Origin: Litsea cubeba
Lineage: Eukaryota > Streptophyta > Magnoliopsida > Laurales > Lauraceae
Length of the DNA stretch: 64,000 nucleotides
Assembly: GCA_012931725.1 (NCBI GenBank)
Contig: CM022945.1
Coordinates: forward strand, 150,849,480-150,913,479
Direction: 5' to 3'
The notes under the pieces are model-generated. The model made no database searches. It was not told the DNA's origin and saw only the letters and a program-made list of their open reading frames with translations. This document shows, one piece after another, positions 55,080 to 64,000 of this stretch (position 1 is the first letter of the stretch; the number at the start of each line of letters is the position of its first letter). A program made the position numbers and the translations under genes.

Positions 55080-58000
55080 CAGCTATTGAGCTCCGAGAAC
55101 CTTGGCACTATTCAGCCCTGCCAGCAATGCTTCATACTCCGCCTCGTTATTTGACGCTCGGAAGTCAAGGGTCAGGGCTTGCTCGATGACTAGCCCCTCT
55201 GGAGACTGGAGGACTACGCCGACGCCGACCCTTTTAGAGGTGGAAGACCTGTCAACGAAGACCTTCCAAGCCGAATCTCGGGAGGTGTACCGAGATTGCT
55301 CGTAATCAGTCTCCGGGACTAGGCCATCCTGCCCCTTGCCCCCCAGTTCGGGGTCGAGTGGGCCCGGCGCCGAACTCGGAGAGGTGAATTCGACGATAAA
55401 ATCAGCCAAGGCCTGCGCTTTGATCGCTGTTCGGGGCTGGTACTGGATGTCGTATTGCCCCAGCTCCACGGCCCATCGTGAAACACGCCCAGAGAAGTCG
55501 GCCTTCCGGAAGACTGACTTGAGTTGGTGCTCCGTGACCACCACTATCGTGTGGGCCTGGAAATAGTGCGAGAGCTTCCGAGAGGCACTGACGAGGGCCA
55601 GTGCGAGCTTCTCCATTGGCAGGTACCTGGTTTCTGCGTCGAGGAGGGTCTTGCTTGTATAATAAATGGGCTTCTGTTGCCCTCCATCTTCTCTGATCAG
55701 TACTGAGCTCACAGCGTGGTTGGAGACTGCCAGGTATAAATACAATGTTTCGCCTTTCTTCGGAGTTGACAGGAGTGGAGGCGAGGCCAAGTAAGCCTTG
55801 AGTCCCTGGAGGGCCGAATCACATTCTGGGGTCCACTCAAATCTCAGGTTCTTTTTTAGCAGTTGAAAGAAAGGGCGGCACTTGTCGGAAGACTTGCTGA
55901 TGAAGCGGTTGAGGGCGACGGCCATGCCGGTGAGCCTTTGGACCTGCTTCGTTGTTGCCGGGCTCTGAATCCCCAGGATCGCGGAGATCTGGTCCGGGTT
56001 TGCTTCGATACCCCGTCGCGTGACGAGGCTCGCTAAAAAATTGCCGGACCCAACCCTGAAGGCGCATTTGGAGGCGTTCAGCTTCAGCCCGGACTTCCAG
56101 AGAACATCAAAAACTTGCCCGAGATCCGCCAGATGGTCGTGAGATTGGGTGGATTTGACGACCATGTCGTCGATGTATACCTCGACTGTCTTGCCGAGCT
56201 GCTCCTGGAACATTTTGGTGACCAGTCTCTGGTAGGTAGCCCCCGCGTTCTTGAGTCCGAACGGCATCACTTTGTAACAGTAGGTTCCCCTAGGGGTGAT
56301 GAATGCCGTTTTTTCCTCGTCCGGTCCGTACATGGGTATCTGATGATAGCCGCGGTAGGCATCGAGAAAGCTCATTCTCTCGTGACCGACGGTGGCGTCA
56401 ATCATCTGGTCGATCTTCGGGAGAGGGAAGCAGTCTTTGGGACATGCTTTGTTGAGATCGGTGAAGTCGACGCAGACCCTCCATTTTCCGGTCTTCTTCT
56501 TTACTACCACGGTATTCGCCAGCCATTTCGGGTACTGGACCTCTCTGATGGCGCTCGCCTCTAGCAGTTTTTCCACCTCTTCGACCACGGCTGCAGACTG
56601 GTCGATTCCGGACCTTCTTGCCTTCTGAACCACTGGCTTGACTTGAGGGTCTACATTTAGCCTGTGGCTCATAACCTCAGGGTTCACGCCTGGCATCTCC
56701 TGCGGGGTCCAGGCGAAGACGTCTCTGCTTTGCAACAAGAAACTGAGCAGCTCGGACCTCTCCTGCTCGGCGAGCTGACTCCCAAGAAGGAAGTGCCTCT
56801 CAGGATCACTGGGGTCGATCCTGACCTCGGTGAGATCCTCGATACTCTTCTCTCCTGGATCGCGGCCGACCTTGTCTAGCTCTGCTTCTAGTTCTGCCAT
56901 GTGCACTTGCTTCGGCTCTTCCTCGCCGGACACCACGGCCATCATACAACGCTTGGCCATTTGCTGGTCCCCGTCGATTGTGACTATCTCAACTCCGCCA
57001 TCCCTTTCCAAAGGGAATTTGAGCTTTTGATGGTAGGAAGAGGGGACGGCCTCTATCTGGTGTAGCCAGCTCCTCCCTACGATGGCATTGTAGGGAGAAG
57101 GCGTGTCTACCACGAGGAAGTCAGCCACCACTGATGCGCCCCCTACTTGGACTTTGAGGGAGACTCTCCCTTTGGGGTATACGGGCTTCGCGCTGAACCC
57201 TATCAGGGGGGTCCGCGCCTCCTGGAGGTCTTCTTCTGTGAGTCCCATTTCAGTAAAGCAGTCGAAGTAGAGGATCTCGGACGAACTGCCGGGGTCGACG
57301 AGGATCCTCTGCACCTTGCAACTCCCCAACTTCAGGGTCATAATTAGTGCGTCATTGTGAGGGAGTTGAACTCCCTTCAGGTCCTCGTCCGAGAACCAGA
57401 TCTTCGGCCTCTCTTTGCGAGCCCTTTTAGACGCTGGTCCAAGCTCGGCCGACATGACCTGTTTCCCATGGGAGGCCCTCCTGGCCTCGGCGCGGGCCTG
57501 ACTGCTGCTCTGCTTTGTAGGGGCCAGGTGGATGACGCTTATGATCCTCTCCGACCCGTCGCTGTCCTGATTCTCCTCAGTTCGGCGCCGAGGTCGGTCG
57601 TTGCTCTCGCTGCCTGCTACCTTGTAGTACTCCTTCAGGTGCCCGTCCTTAACGAGCCTTTCGAGATGATCCTTGAGGGAGTAACAGCCCTCAGTGTTAT
57701 GCCCGTTCTGCTTGTGGTAAGCGCAGAACTTCGTCTGATCCCTCGTGGAGGGATCGCCCTTCATAGGAAATGGCCATTTAAAGTATGGCTTTCCCTGGAT
57801 CTTTTCCAGTATCTGGTGAATCGGCTCTTTGAAAACCGTATTGACCCTCTCGCGTGAAGAGTAGGACGGTCTATGTCTCTTGCTCCCTCCTGGAGCGTGG
57901 GTCGGGGCCGACGATTGGCCACCTGAGTGGTGGTCTCGGCTTGTTTCTTCTCTGCGGTAGGTCCTCTTCTGCCCACCAGAGGCTCGATCTTCCCGCCGAG

Positions 58001-58431
58001 ATCGATCCTCCTGCCGCGGTCGGTCCTCCTGCCGAGGACGGCTCTCGATCCGAGACTTGCCCCTAGGAACGCCAAAGCTCTCGTTGGCCCGCGCTTCGTC
58101 CTCCTCTTGCTCGATGTATTTGTTCACCCTTGCCATGAGGGCTGTTACAGAGAGAACAGGGTTTCGGACGAGCTCCTTTCGAAGCTCGCATCCGGGCAGG
58201 AGGGCGTGCTGGAAGGACTTGATCGCGACATCTTCGGAGGAGTTGTCGACTTGACTGTAAACCGTCCAGAATCTCTTGGCGAATTGGGTGATGCTTTCAC
58301 TCCACCTCATCCTGAGGGCCATGATGTCGCTATCGGTCTTGGGAATGACTCTGTGCGCCTGGAATTTCCCAAGGAAGGAGTCCCGCAACTGAGCCCAGCT
58401 CGTGATCGATCCTTCGGGGAGCGCACAGAAT
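55080..58431 (-). CDS. Element B gag (C-part), protease, reverse transcriptase, RNase H (start)
   Basis: Open between a TGA at 58434-58432 (Trp in element A) and a TAG at 55082. Order: capsid C-part (LGKFQAHRVIPKTDSDIMAL); an Arg-rich linker; a knuckle-like CAYHKQNGHNTEGC near residue 220; protease with VDPGSSSEIL near 363 (Pro where Gly or Thr is usual, as in element A); reverse transcriptase with VDFTDLNKACPKD near 655, MPFGLKNAGATYQ near 710 and the catalytic YIDD near 737; a connection segment; and RNase H starting VFVDRSS near 1042. No internal Met is needed, as this is part of a polyprotein. Confidence 0.9.
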
Positions 58432-58606
58432 CATTTGAGGGGCAGGTCCCCTAGGCTGGAGGAGAAGACTCTGCAATTGAGGTGCCCGACGTCGCCCCAG
58501 ACGAATAGTTTCTGGGTAAAATGCCGGAGATGGGCTGCTGGGTCCGAGGTCCCGTCGTAGAGGACGAACCTTGGGACGCTGAATTTCTTGGGGAGGGGGT
58601 ACTCGA

Positions 58607-59263
58607 TTATCTCTTTGGAGAAGGGTGATGAGTCGAGGCCAGCGAAGTCGGGAGGTCTGGCTGGTTTTGGGCGAGCCCTGCCTCCTTCAGGGTGTTCTGG
58701 ATGGCCTGCTTGACCAGGCGGTCGATCAGAGCCTGCTGATCTGCCGCCTCCGGTCTCGGCACTGATCCCCTGTCCTCATGGTTATGGCAAGAACTCCCGA
58801 CGTGACTCCGCTCGCGACTTTTATCGTTCAGATGCTCCCTTAAGTCTTTGCCGGTGACGGGATCCTTCCTGCCTACGGGATCACCGCCCCCGGGGACTAC
58901 TTCTTTCTCTCGGAGCTGCTGCCTAAGCTGGCGGATGAGATCGTCTTTCTCCTGGAGGGCGAGATTCTGAGCCCTGATTGCTGCTTGAGCGGGGTCGGCT
59001 CTGTTGCCTTCGCGGTCCGAGTGGCGCCCGGATCGGTGTGACCCCGCCACTGCCGGGGCCTTGCCCTTCGAGAAGCGCTCCTGAAGGGGAGCGCTCAGCC
59101 GCGGTGGACCCCCCACCTCTAGCGGGGATGACGCGGATTCGGTGTGGTAGCTTTCTACTTCCGCGGCCTCCCCCGACGCGTAGGGCAATGGCCCAGGGAG
59201 AACCAGCGGCCCCGCGGGGAGGGACTTTGGATGCTCTGCGCCTCTCTTGTTTCTCGGAGCCAT
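58607..59263 (-). CDS. Element B gag N-terminal ORF
   Basis: ATG at 59263 opens 218 codons. A basic start (MAPRNKRGAEHPKS) and a Pro-rich part are followed by a coiled-coil stretch (LALQEKDDLIRQLRQQLREKE) and the segment DQQALIDRLVKQAIQNTLKEAG. A frameshift near 58650 sends the frame to a stop at 58607, while the next frame continues with FAGLDSSPFSKEIIEYPLPKKF into the capsid core. The start lies about 50 bp downstream of the primer site. Confidence 0.82.
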   Translation of the reverse strand: MAPRNKRGAEHPKSLPAGPLVLPGPLPYASGEAAEVESYHTESASSPLEVGGPPRLSAPLQERFSKGKAPAVAGSHRSGRHSDREGNRADPAQAAIRAQNLALQEKDDLIRQLRQQLREKEVVPGGGDPVGRKDPVTGKDLREHLNDKSRERSHVGSSCHNHEDRGSVPRPEAADQQALIDRLVKQAIQNTLKEAGLAQNQPDLPTSLASTHHPSPKR

Positions 59264-59310
59264 GGCGACTGGAAAGGGTTTTGGGAAAGGTTTTGAGGTA
59301 TGGGTTAGTA

Positions 59311-59330
59311 CTTCCCCACAGACGGCGCCA
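59311..59330 (-). other. Element B primer-binding site
   Basis: TGGCGCCGTCTGTGGGGAAG on the minus strand, two bases from the LTR end. Confidence 0.82.
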
Positions 59331-59332
59331 AT

Positions 59333-60069
59333 TGTAAGTGCCTAAAAATTAAGGACTTTAAAGCAGGGATTAGGATCCTTGATTCGGGTGGATAGGGTGA
59401 AGATTGCCGTGGCTCCGACTGGACCTGAGGAAGAGGAGAAGAAAACACGTCAGAGGACCCTGGCTGCTGGCAGCGCAAGGCTCTCCGATGCTTAAGTTAG
59501 TTCCGGGAACGAACAAGGGAGATAGAGAGGAAATCACAGAGTAAGAGTATGTATTCTGGATCGCGTACCTTTAGGATGGAAGTGGAGGTGCTATTTATAG
59601 GTGATGGGGTTGACCATTCTGGGCGAGTTCCAAGACCTGGCCGGCCACTCAAGTGGCTGCGTCGACTCAGCCCATAATGCATTAAATGCTGACCCACGCT
59701 TCATTAAATGCTAGGCTTGCTGGGTCAGGCGGCGGTTCTGACTTTTGGGCCAGGTCCCATCAGGCCTGGCCCGGAGCCATGCCCTGGGGGCGCACGTGTC
59801 CTGTACGCGCCGTTTTGTCAGTAATGATAATCTGCAGGGCATGCCTCAGCATGCGCCGTTGTCCTGTCGTTGGTCCCATCAATCTTCGTCAAATCCGCGT
59901 TGCCGGGGGTCGATGCCGAGGTCGGATAGGTCCGACTTCGGGAGTTCCTACCTCGGCGAATGCCGCGGTCCTTCGGCCGCGGTCAGCTTTGGCCTTGGGG
60001 AGGCATAATCATTCTGTTCTGAGGTTAGGGCTAGTGCCGATCTCGGCTTAGTGAAAATACCCCCACACA
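59333..60069 (-). repeat. Element B 5' LTR
   Basis: 737 bp. On the minus strand it starts TGTGTGGGGGTATTTTC and ends TTAGGCACTTACA. A TATA box (CTATAAATAG) lies at 59600-59591. Two CATTAAATG motifs lie at about 59680-59710, between the LTR start and the TATA box. Its outer end at 60069 abuts a probable host exon. Confidence 0.9.
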
Positions 60070-63000
60070 AACAACATTTGTGGCCTCAATCTTGGGCATC
60101 ACCATGCATCTCAAGCTCGAGTCGCATGTAATCCGCTCAAACATGGATTCTCCTTCTCGGCGAAGCGAGTGATGCAGTTGCAGTCGATTGCTATCAGTGC
60201 GCGAGTCCATAGCAGACTCCATGCAGCAATGTAATCTTCATTACAACTTTCCTCCTTCCTTTCCTTCTTCTCTCTTTAACTGTTTATTTGGGTGGTGGAT
60301 TTGACCAAAAACTCGGTTGAGTCGACTCAACTCGGTCACATACCAGATAAATGGATAAGGTTGAACTCAGTTTGGACTGGTTGGGACTTGGGTCGATGAC
60401 TAATAAATGACTAATCTTTATGAATATGCAAGCTGGGTTGACTTGTCCTGACCGGGTCAAGTTGGGTTAGGTCCGTGTAAGAGCATTTTCAACAATAAAT
60501 AGAAGTTAAAATATTTCAAATAAGATTTGAAAAATTTGTAATTTCATTTTTTTATTACATGTTTTCTACAATTTAAGTATCATAAATATGTATACTTTTT
60601 TTATAAATTGTCTAGTCAACTCGACTCAGTAACCGGCTGAGTTTGACCAATCCACTCGGTCTCAAAACTATATATTGTCGTAAAGTAATTTATATGATTT
60701 TCACTCTTATCTTAGGGTTTATAGATTATTTCTTCCATTTGAGTTGGAATGTATCTATATGATGCAGGAATGACAACCTTGTACCGGGAGCTCCACCACC
60801 TCCAACACCCAATTCACCCTCATGGTAACAATCTCTTAATGATCAGTGATTTCTCTTATTTAATTAGTTTTTCTGTTGAACAATGGGGTTTAGAATCAGC
60901 ATCTTAGGCAGACTTGTAAATGAATCATTGGTGCCCAAATCTGAAATCCAATAATTTAATATTACTATCCTCCCATGTATTGGTGCATGTATAAATTTCA
61001 CTCAAGTCAAAATTGGGTCAACGTCAGATTGCCCAAATAAAAAATAAAATAGAAAAAGGCCACAGGAAATCACAGTGGCCAACCCCAGTTCCAGTGAAAT
61101 TTAAGCAAGAACCAACACAAGCGGGGCTGAAAAATACTCCATCCACTATTTAGCTCAATTAGGCTTCTTGCATAGTTCATCTCGACCCTGTTTGGTATAT
61201 TGACAAATCTCCCCTGGCTAAGCTGTTCATCATGGATAGTACTTATCCTAACGACATGTTTGTTTGAATTGAAATACATAAGAATTGAATGCATATGTTT
61301 TTAAAAAATTGTGCATCAATTAACCTTTCCTTTTGTGGAAATACAATCACGGGAAGATGAAAAATGAATAGGTAGCCATCACCCTTAGTTATTCATTTCT
61401 CATATTCATTTGATTTTATTTCCATTAAAGGAAATGTTATTTCATACTCAGTTTTTACCTTTAGCTTCTTTTTTTAACCACTTATGACATAAATCATAAA
61501 TCATATGTATTCAATTTCAATGTACTGCAATGCATACAAACATCGTAAATGGAAATTTTTCCTAGCCTGATGCAACCTTATGGGAGATGTATGCAAGTAC
61601 AGGACAGAATTGAGTCATTTGGATTTGAAAGTGCAACCAAATAAACATAGGTGGTATACACTCTAATCCAAAACCTCGAGGGCCTGTTTGGATAAATGAG
61701 GAGTGGAGTGAAAAGAAGTGGATTTCACATGTGGAGTAGAGTGAAGAGAAGTAGGTTCAAGTTAAAATAGAGTACTTCACTTTACTCCATTTGGATGTTT
61801 ATTTTGAAATTAAGGTTTGGAGTAGAATCCACTTTTTTTTTGAAAAGGAACCAAATATCTATTCAAAAGGAAACCTTAAAGTCTCTCACCTTCGGCAAAG
61901 CCATCAGCAAGAGATCTAAAAGGAATACATGCAAGATCGACGGAAAGCGGGTCAAACAAAATACAAGGAGGCTCATCAAGCCACCAAGTCCTAGAATTAA
62001 AATCAGTAGCCCTCGTGGCTAACACATGAGCACATCTATTTCCTTTTCTCTACCCACCCAGGAAAAGGATACATGACAAAACTACAGCAAGAATATCTTC
62101 CAACACTATTCCTCGATCTGAAATGTCAACTAAACCAGCATTGAGATCCTTTATAAGGGCTTGATTATCTCCCTCAAGAGTAAAGTGCGGAATATTCAAC
62201 TCTTTAGCAAAAAGCACCGCATCCCTCGCAGCCAAAGCTTCAGCTAGGCTAACGTCACACACCCCAAGAGATATAAAAGTAGTACGCCCGCCGACGAAAA
62301 TCCCTTTGTCATCTCTGATTATGACTCCTACACCCACCACTCCTGAATCTGGCCTATACGCAGCATCAAAATTAACTTTGAAACCCAAACTCGAAGGAGG
62401 AACCCAGACACCTGGATTTATAGGCGAGAAAACAACAATGGATGATAGGAATCAACTGAATTTGCAGCCTTATAAATGTTACCCCAAATTAGTAGAGAAA
62501 ATCAACACATCCTCAACTAACCACTCCTTCCCATTAAAGACCAAATCATTTCGAGATATCCACAGACCCCACAAGAAAAGGACAAAGGAATTTTTCGCCT
62601 CTATCCCACCTCCACCTCATTAAAAACATTGAACATTTCCAAGCCCCAAGGCATTAATTGTAAATGCTGATACACAATTGTACGAAGGCTAAGGCAGGAA
62701 CCAAACCAGACTGCTTGAGCAAACACACAATCCCTCAAGACATGAGTAGACGACTCCGGCAGACCACATCGCCGACAACTCACATAAATGGGGAGACGTC
62801 TTCGACTCAACGCCTCACTAGAAGGGATAAAATCATGTAACGCCCTCCAAGCAAACAGACGAACCTTAGGCGGAACTGGAAGCTTCCAAAGGGCAGACCA
62901 AAACTGTTCACCTAGTGCATTTGACGTACCCGCAAGAAACCCCCTATCTGCAAGAGTACGACCCACATGGTACCCGGACTTAACAGAATACTGACCATCT

Positions 63001-63678
63001 TTAGAAAAATGTCAAAGGAGCCTGTCTTGTCGTCTTTGAATGCTCAAAGGAATCGACAAGATAAGCTTAGCTTCATCTACCCAAAAGAGGGACTGTATAA
63101 GATCACGCCTCCAAATACCCAGGTTAGAATCAATAAGATCAGCTACCTTCCTAACCATACACCCCATAGGCTTAGGAGTAATGATCCTGAAGTACGAAGG
63201 ACGAGGCACCCAAGCATCTTCCCAAATATCAATATTTTGACCTTCCCCGATTCCCCACCTGACACTTTTACTCAAAGAAATGGAAGCATTTTGAGTTGAA
63301 GTGAAATGAAATAAATGTGGATATCATATATGGAAGACCCAACTTAATTCAACCATTGAAACGTTCATCACACTGGATGAAAATCATAAAGTGAATGGAA
63401 AGAAATGAAAACTTTTTGCCCACCTCCATGTCCCTTTGTAGTCCCACCCAACTTGTGGTTTCTTACATTTTCAACTCAAATGTGGCCACCAAGGATAAAT
63501 CTAGCAAGAAAGCAAAGAAAAGACTATCCAAAGAATAGACATTAAATATGTGTGTTATAGTAAGAGTAACAAGTTGATTTTCCTTTTTTATGCAGGGCAA
63601 AATGGCTTCTGCAACTGGTGATGTCTCTAGTTATGCCGTTTTGGAAGCTAAGTTGGGGCCGTTTACTGAAAATCGGAA
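60070..63678 (+). CDS. Host gene, plant-specific small protein, 5' end disrupted (partial)
   Basis: Three exon segments join in phase: up to 60230 (donor GTAATC), 60768-60824 (TGCAG to GTAACA) and 63596-63678 (TGCAG to GTAAGG). Exon 1 reads LGHHHASQARVACNPLKHGF...SRLHAAM, rich in Ser, Arg and Ala like a transit peptide. The next exons read NDNLVPGAPPPPTPNSPSW and AKWLLQLVMSLVMPFWK, then LSWGRLLKIG. A Pro-rich stretch before a Trp-rich hydrophobic helix is typical of a small, uncharacterised plant family. No ATG lies between the LTR end (60069) and 60172 in this frame, so the true start is lost or lies beyond the insertion; an internal ATG exists at 60172. The gene continues past the window. 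Confidence 0.55.
60231..60767 (+). other. Intron 1 of the putative host gene
   Basis: AT-rich, with a GT-AG border pair that keeps phase. It contains tcagt/gagtcgactcaac-like short inverted phrases but no gene. Confidence 0.5.
61833..63290 (-). pseudogene. 5'-truncated LINE remnant (in intron 2)
   Basis: Minus strand, from right to left: the end of the reverse transcriptase region (RWGIGEGQNIDIWEDAWVP, 63275-63012); a zinc-binding RT domain (VRLFAWRALHDFIPSSEAL, CRRCGLPESSTHVLRDC, 62966-62601); and a plant LINE-type RNase H (VNFDAAYRPDSGVVGVGVII, LAEALAARDAVLFAKE, 62388-62050) with a broken end. It finishes at a poly(A) read as nine T at 61833-61841. Stops and frameshifts separate the parts. 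The endonuclease and most of the RT are missing, as usual for 5'-truncated copies. Confidence 0.85.
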
Positions 63679-64000
63679 GTAAGGATTTTGGAACTTGTTT
63701 TCAGTAGGCCACAGGCATATGCATTGTTCTAGGGACAGTCTAGTTAGGTATATTTGCCCAACCCAAGCCCCAAATGAATTGCATATGGGCAATTTCAAGC
63801 CCAAGCGCACCCCAAATGAAACCTGCTTATACCTGACCCGAATTATGAATCCCCACTATTGTGTGCGCGCACTTTGGGTTGAGTCATGTTGAGTTTGATG
63901 GGTTTGGTTCCTTTTTAAAGGATCTAAAAATTAGAAAACACAAATACTATATATTCAATAGAGTGTACATGATTTATGCTATGATGCATGGATAATTTAA
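63679..64000 (+). other. Start of the next host intron
   Basis: It follows the GTAAGG donor and is T- and A-rich, with no coding or repeat signal that I can support up to the window edge. Confidence 0.45.

Larger units (their letters stand above)
49632..60069 (-). mobile_element. Element B: well-preserved Tat-like Ty3/gypsy element
   Basis: Minus-strand order: 5' LTR (60069-59333), primer site, gag, protease, reverse transcriptase, RNase H, integrase, tandem array, opposed antisense gene, polypurine tract, truncated 3' LTR (49949-49632). I count only three sense-strand lesions: a frameshift near 58650, a TGA at 58434 and a TAG at 55082. The 318 bp shared by the two LTRs differ at five positions that I can see (about 1.6 percent), so the insertion is fairly young. 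It belongs to the same family group as element A. Confidence 0.9.

Noticed and set aside
57357..58454. Plus-strand ORFs of 70-175 codons over element B gag
   Set aside because: Shadows of the gag/protease frame, with no independent motif.

Overview
This is nuclear DNA of a flowering plant, from a repeat-rich, gene-poor region. The reasons are plant-type Ty3/gypsy and Ty1/copia LTR retrotransposons, Mutator-like DNA transposons with FAR1-type transposase and long terminal inverted repeats (TIRs), tRNA-derived SINEs, a LINE remnant, a captured pentatricopeptide-repeat (PPR) fragment and GT-AG introns. A run of 100 N at 36562-36661 marks an assembly gap. The species cannot be named from the sequence. 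No rRNA gene, functional tRNA gene or CRISPR array was seen.

Layout, left to right. 1-1972: left-truncated minus-strand gypsy element (gag, primer site, 5' LTR). 4853-9009: gag-only copia element with a perfect 5-bp target duplication (GAGAC). 9829-11286: long-TIR Mutator-like element. 13183-13400: SINE. 14466-25997: element A, a decayed minus-strand gypsy element with a plus-strand (antisense) gene. 26567-28067: near-perfect SINE palindrome next to a gypsy 3' LTR (element E). 29277-33101: element D, a young non-autonomous LTR element (target duplication AGTTT). 34068-35193: Pack-MULE carrying a PPR fragment (9-bp target duplication TAGAATTAA). 35966-36556: purine/pyrimidine foldback element beside the gap. 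36676-39154: long 3' LTR. 42507-43161: inverted pair of MITE-like units. 43671-49634: two-gene Mutator-like element C (FAR1-type transposase and a GRF zinc-finger membrane protein). 49632-60069: element B, a well preserved relative of A. 60070-64000: exons of a small plant-specific host gene, with a LINE remnant in one intron.

The main functional point is in A and B. Each carries, downstream of pol and on the opposite strand, a gene with its own TATA box and introns. In B the three predicted exons join in phase; in A exon 1 has exactly the same length, 535 bp. The product has an N-terminal domain resembling the plant putative gypsy-type transposon family, then a low-complexity linker, a coiled coil and a conserved tryptophan-containing C-terminal segment. 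A, B, D and E share the PPT-LTR junction, and A, B and D share the primer-binding motif (E keeps no primer site here), so D may be mobilised by an autonomous relative. Element C shows a second two-gene design: each TIR seems to supply a promoter, leader and 5' splice donor to one of two convergent genes. Almost every mobile-element gene here carries at least one lesion. The only likely host gene is the one at the right edge, and its 5' end abuts the LTR of element B.
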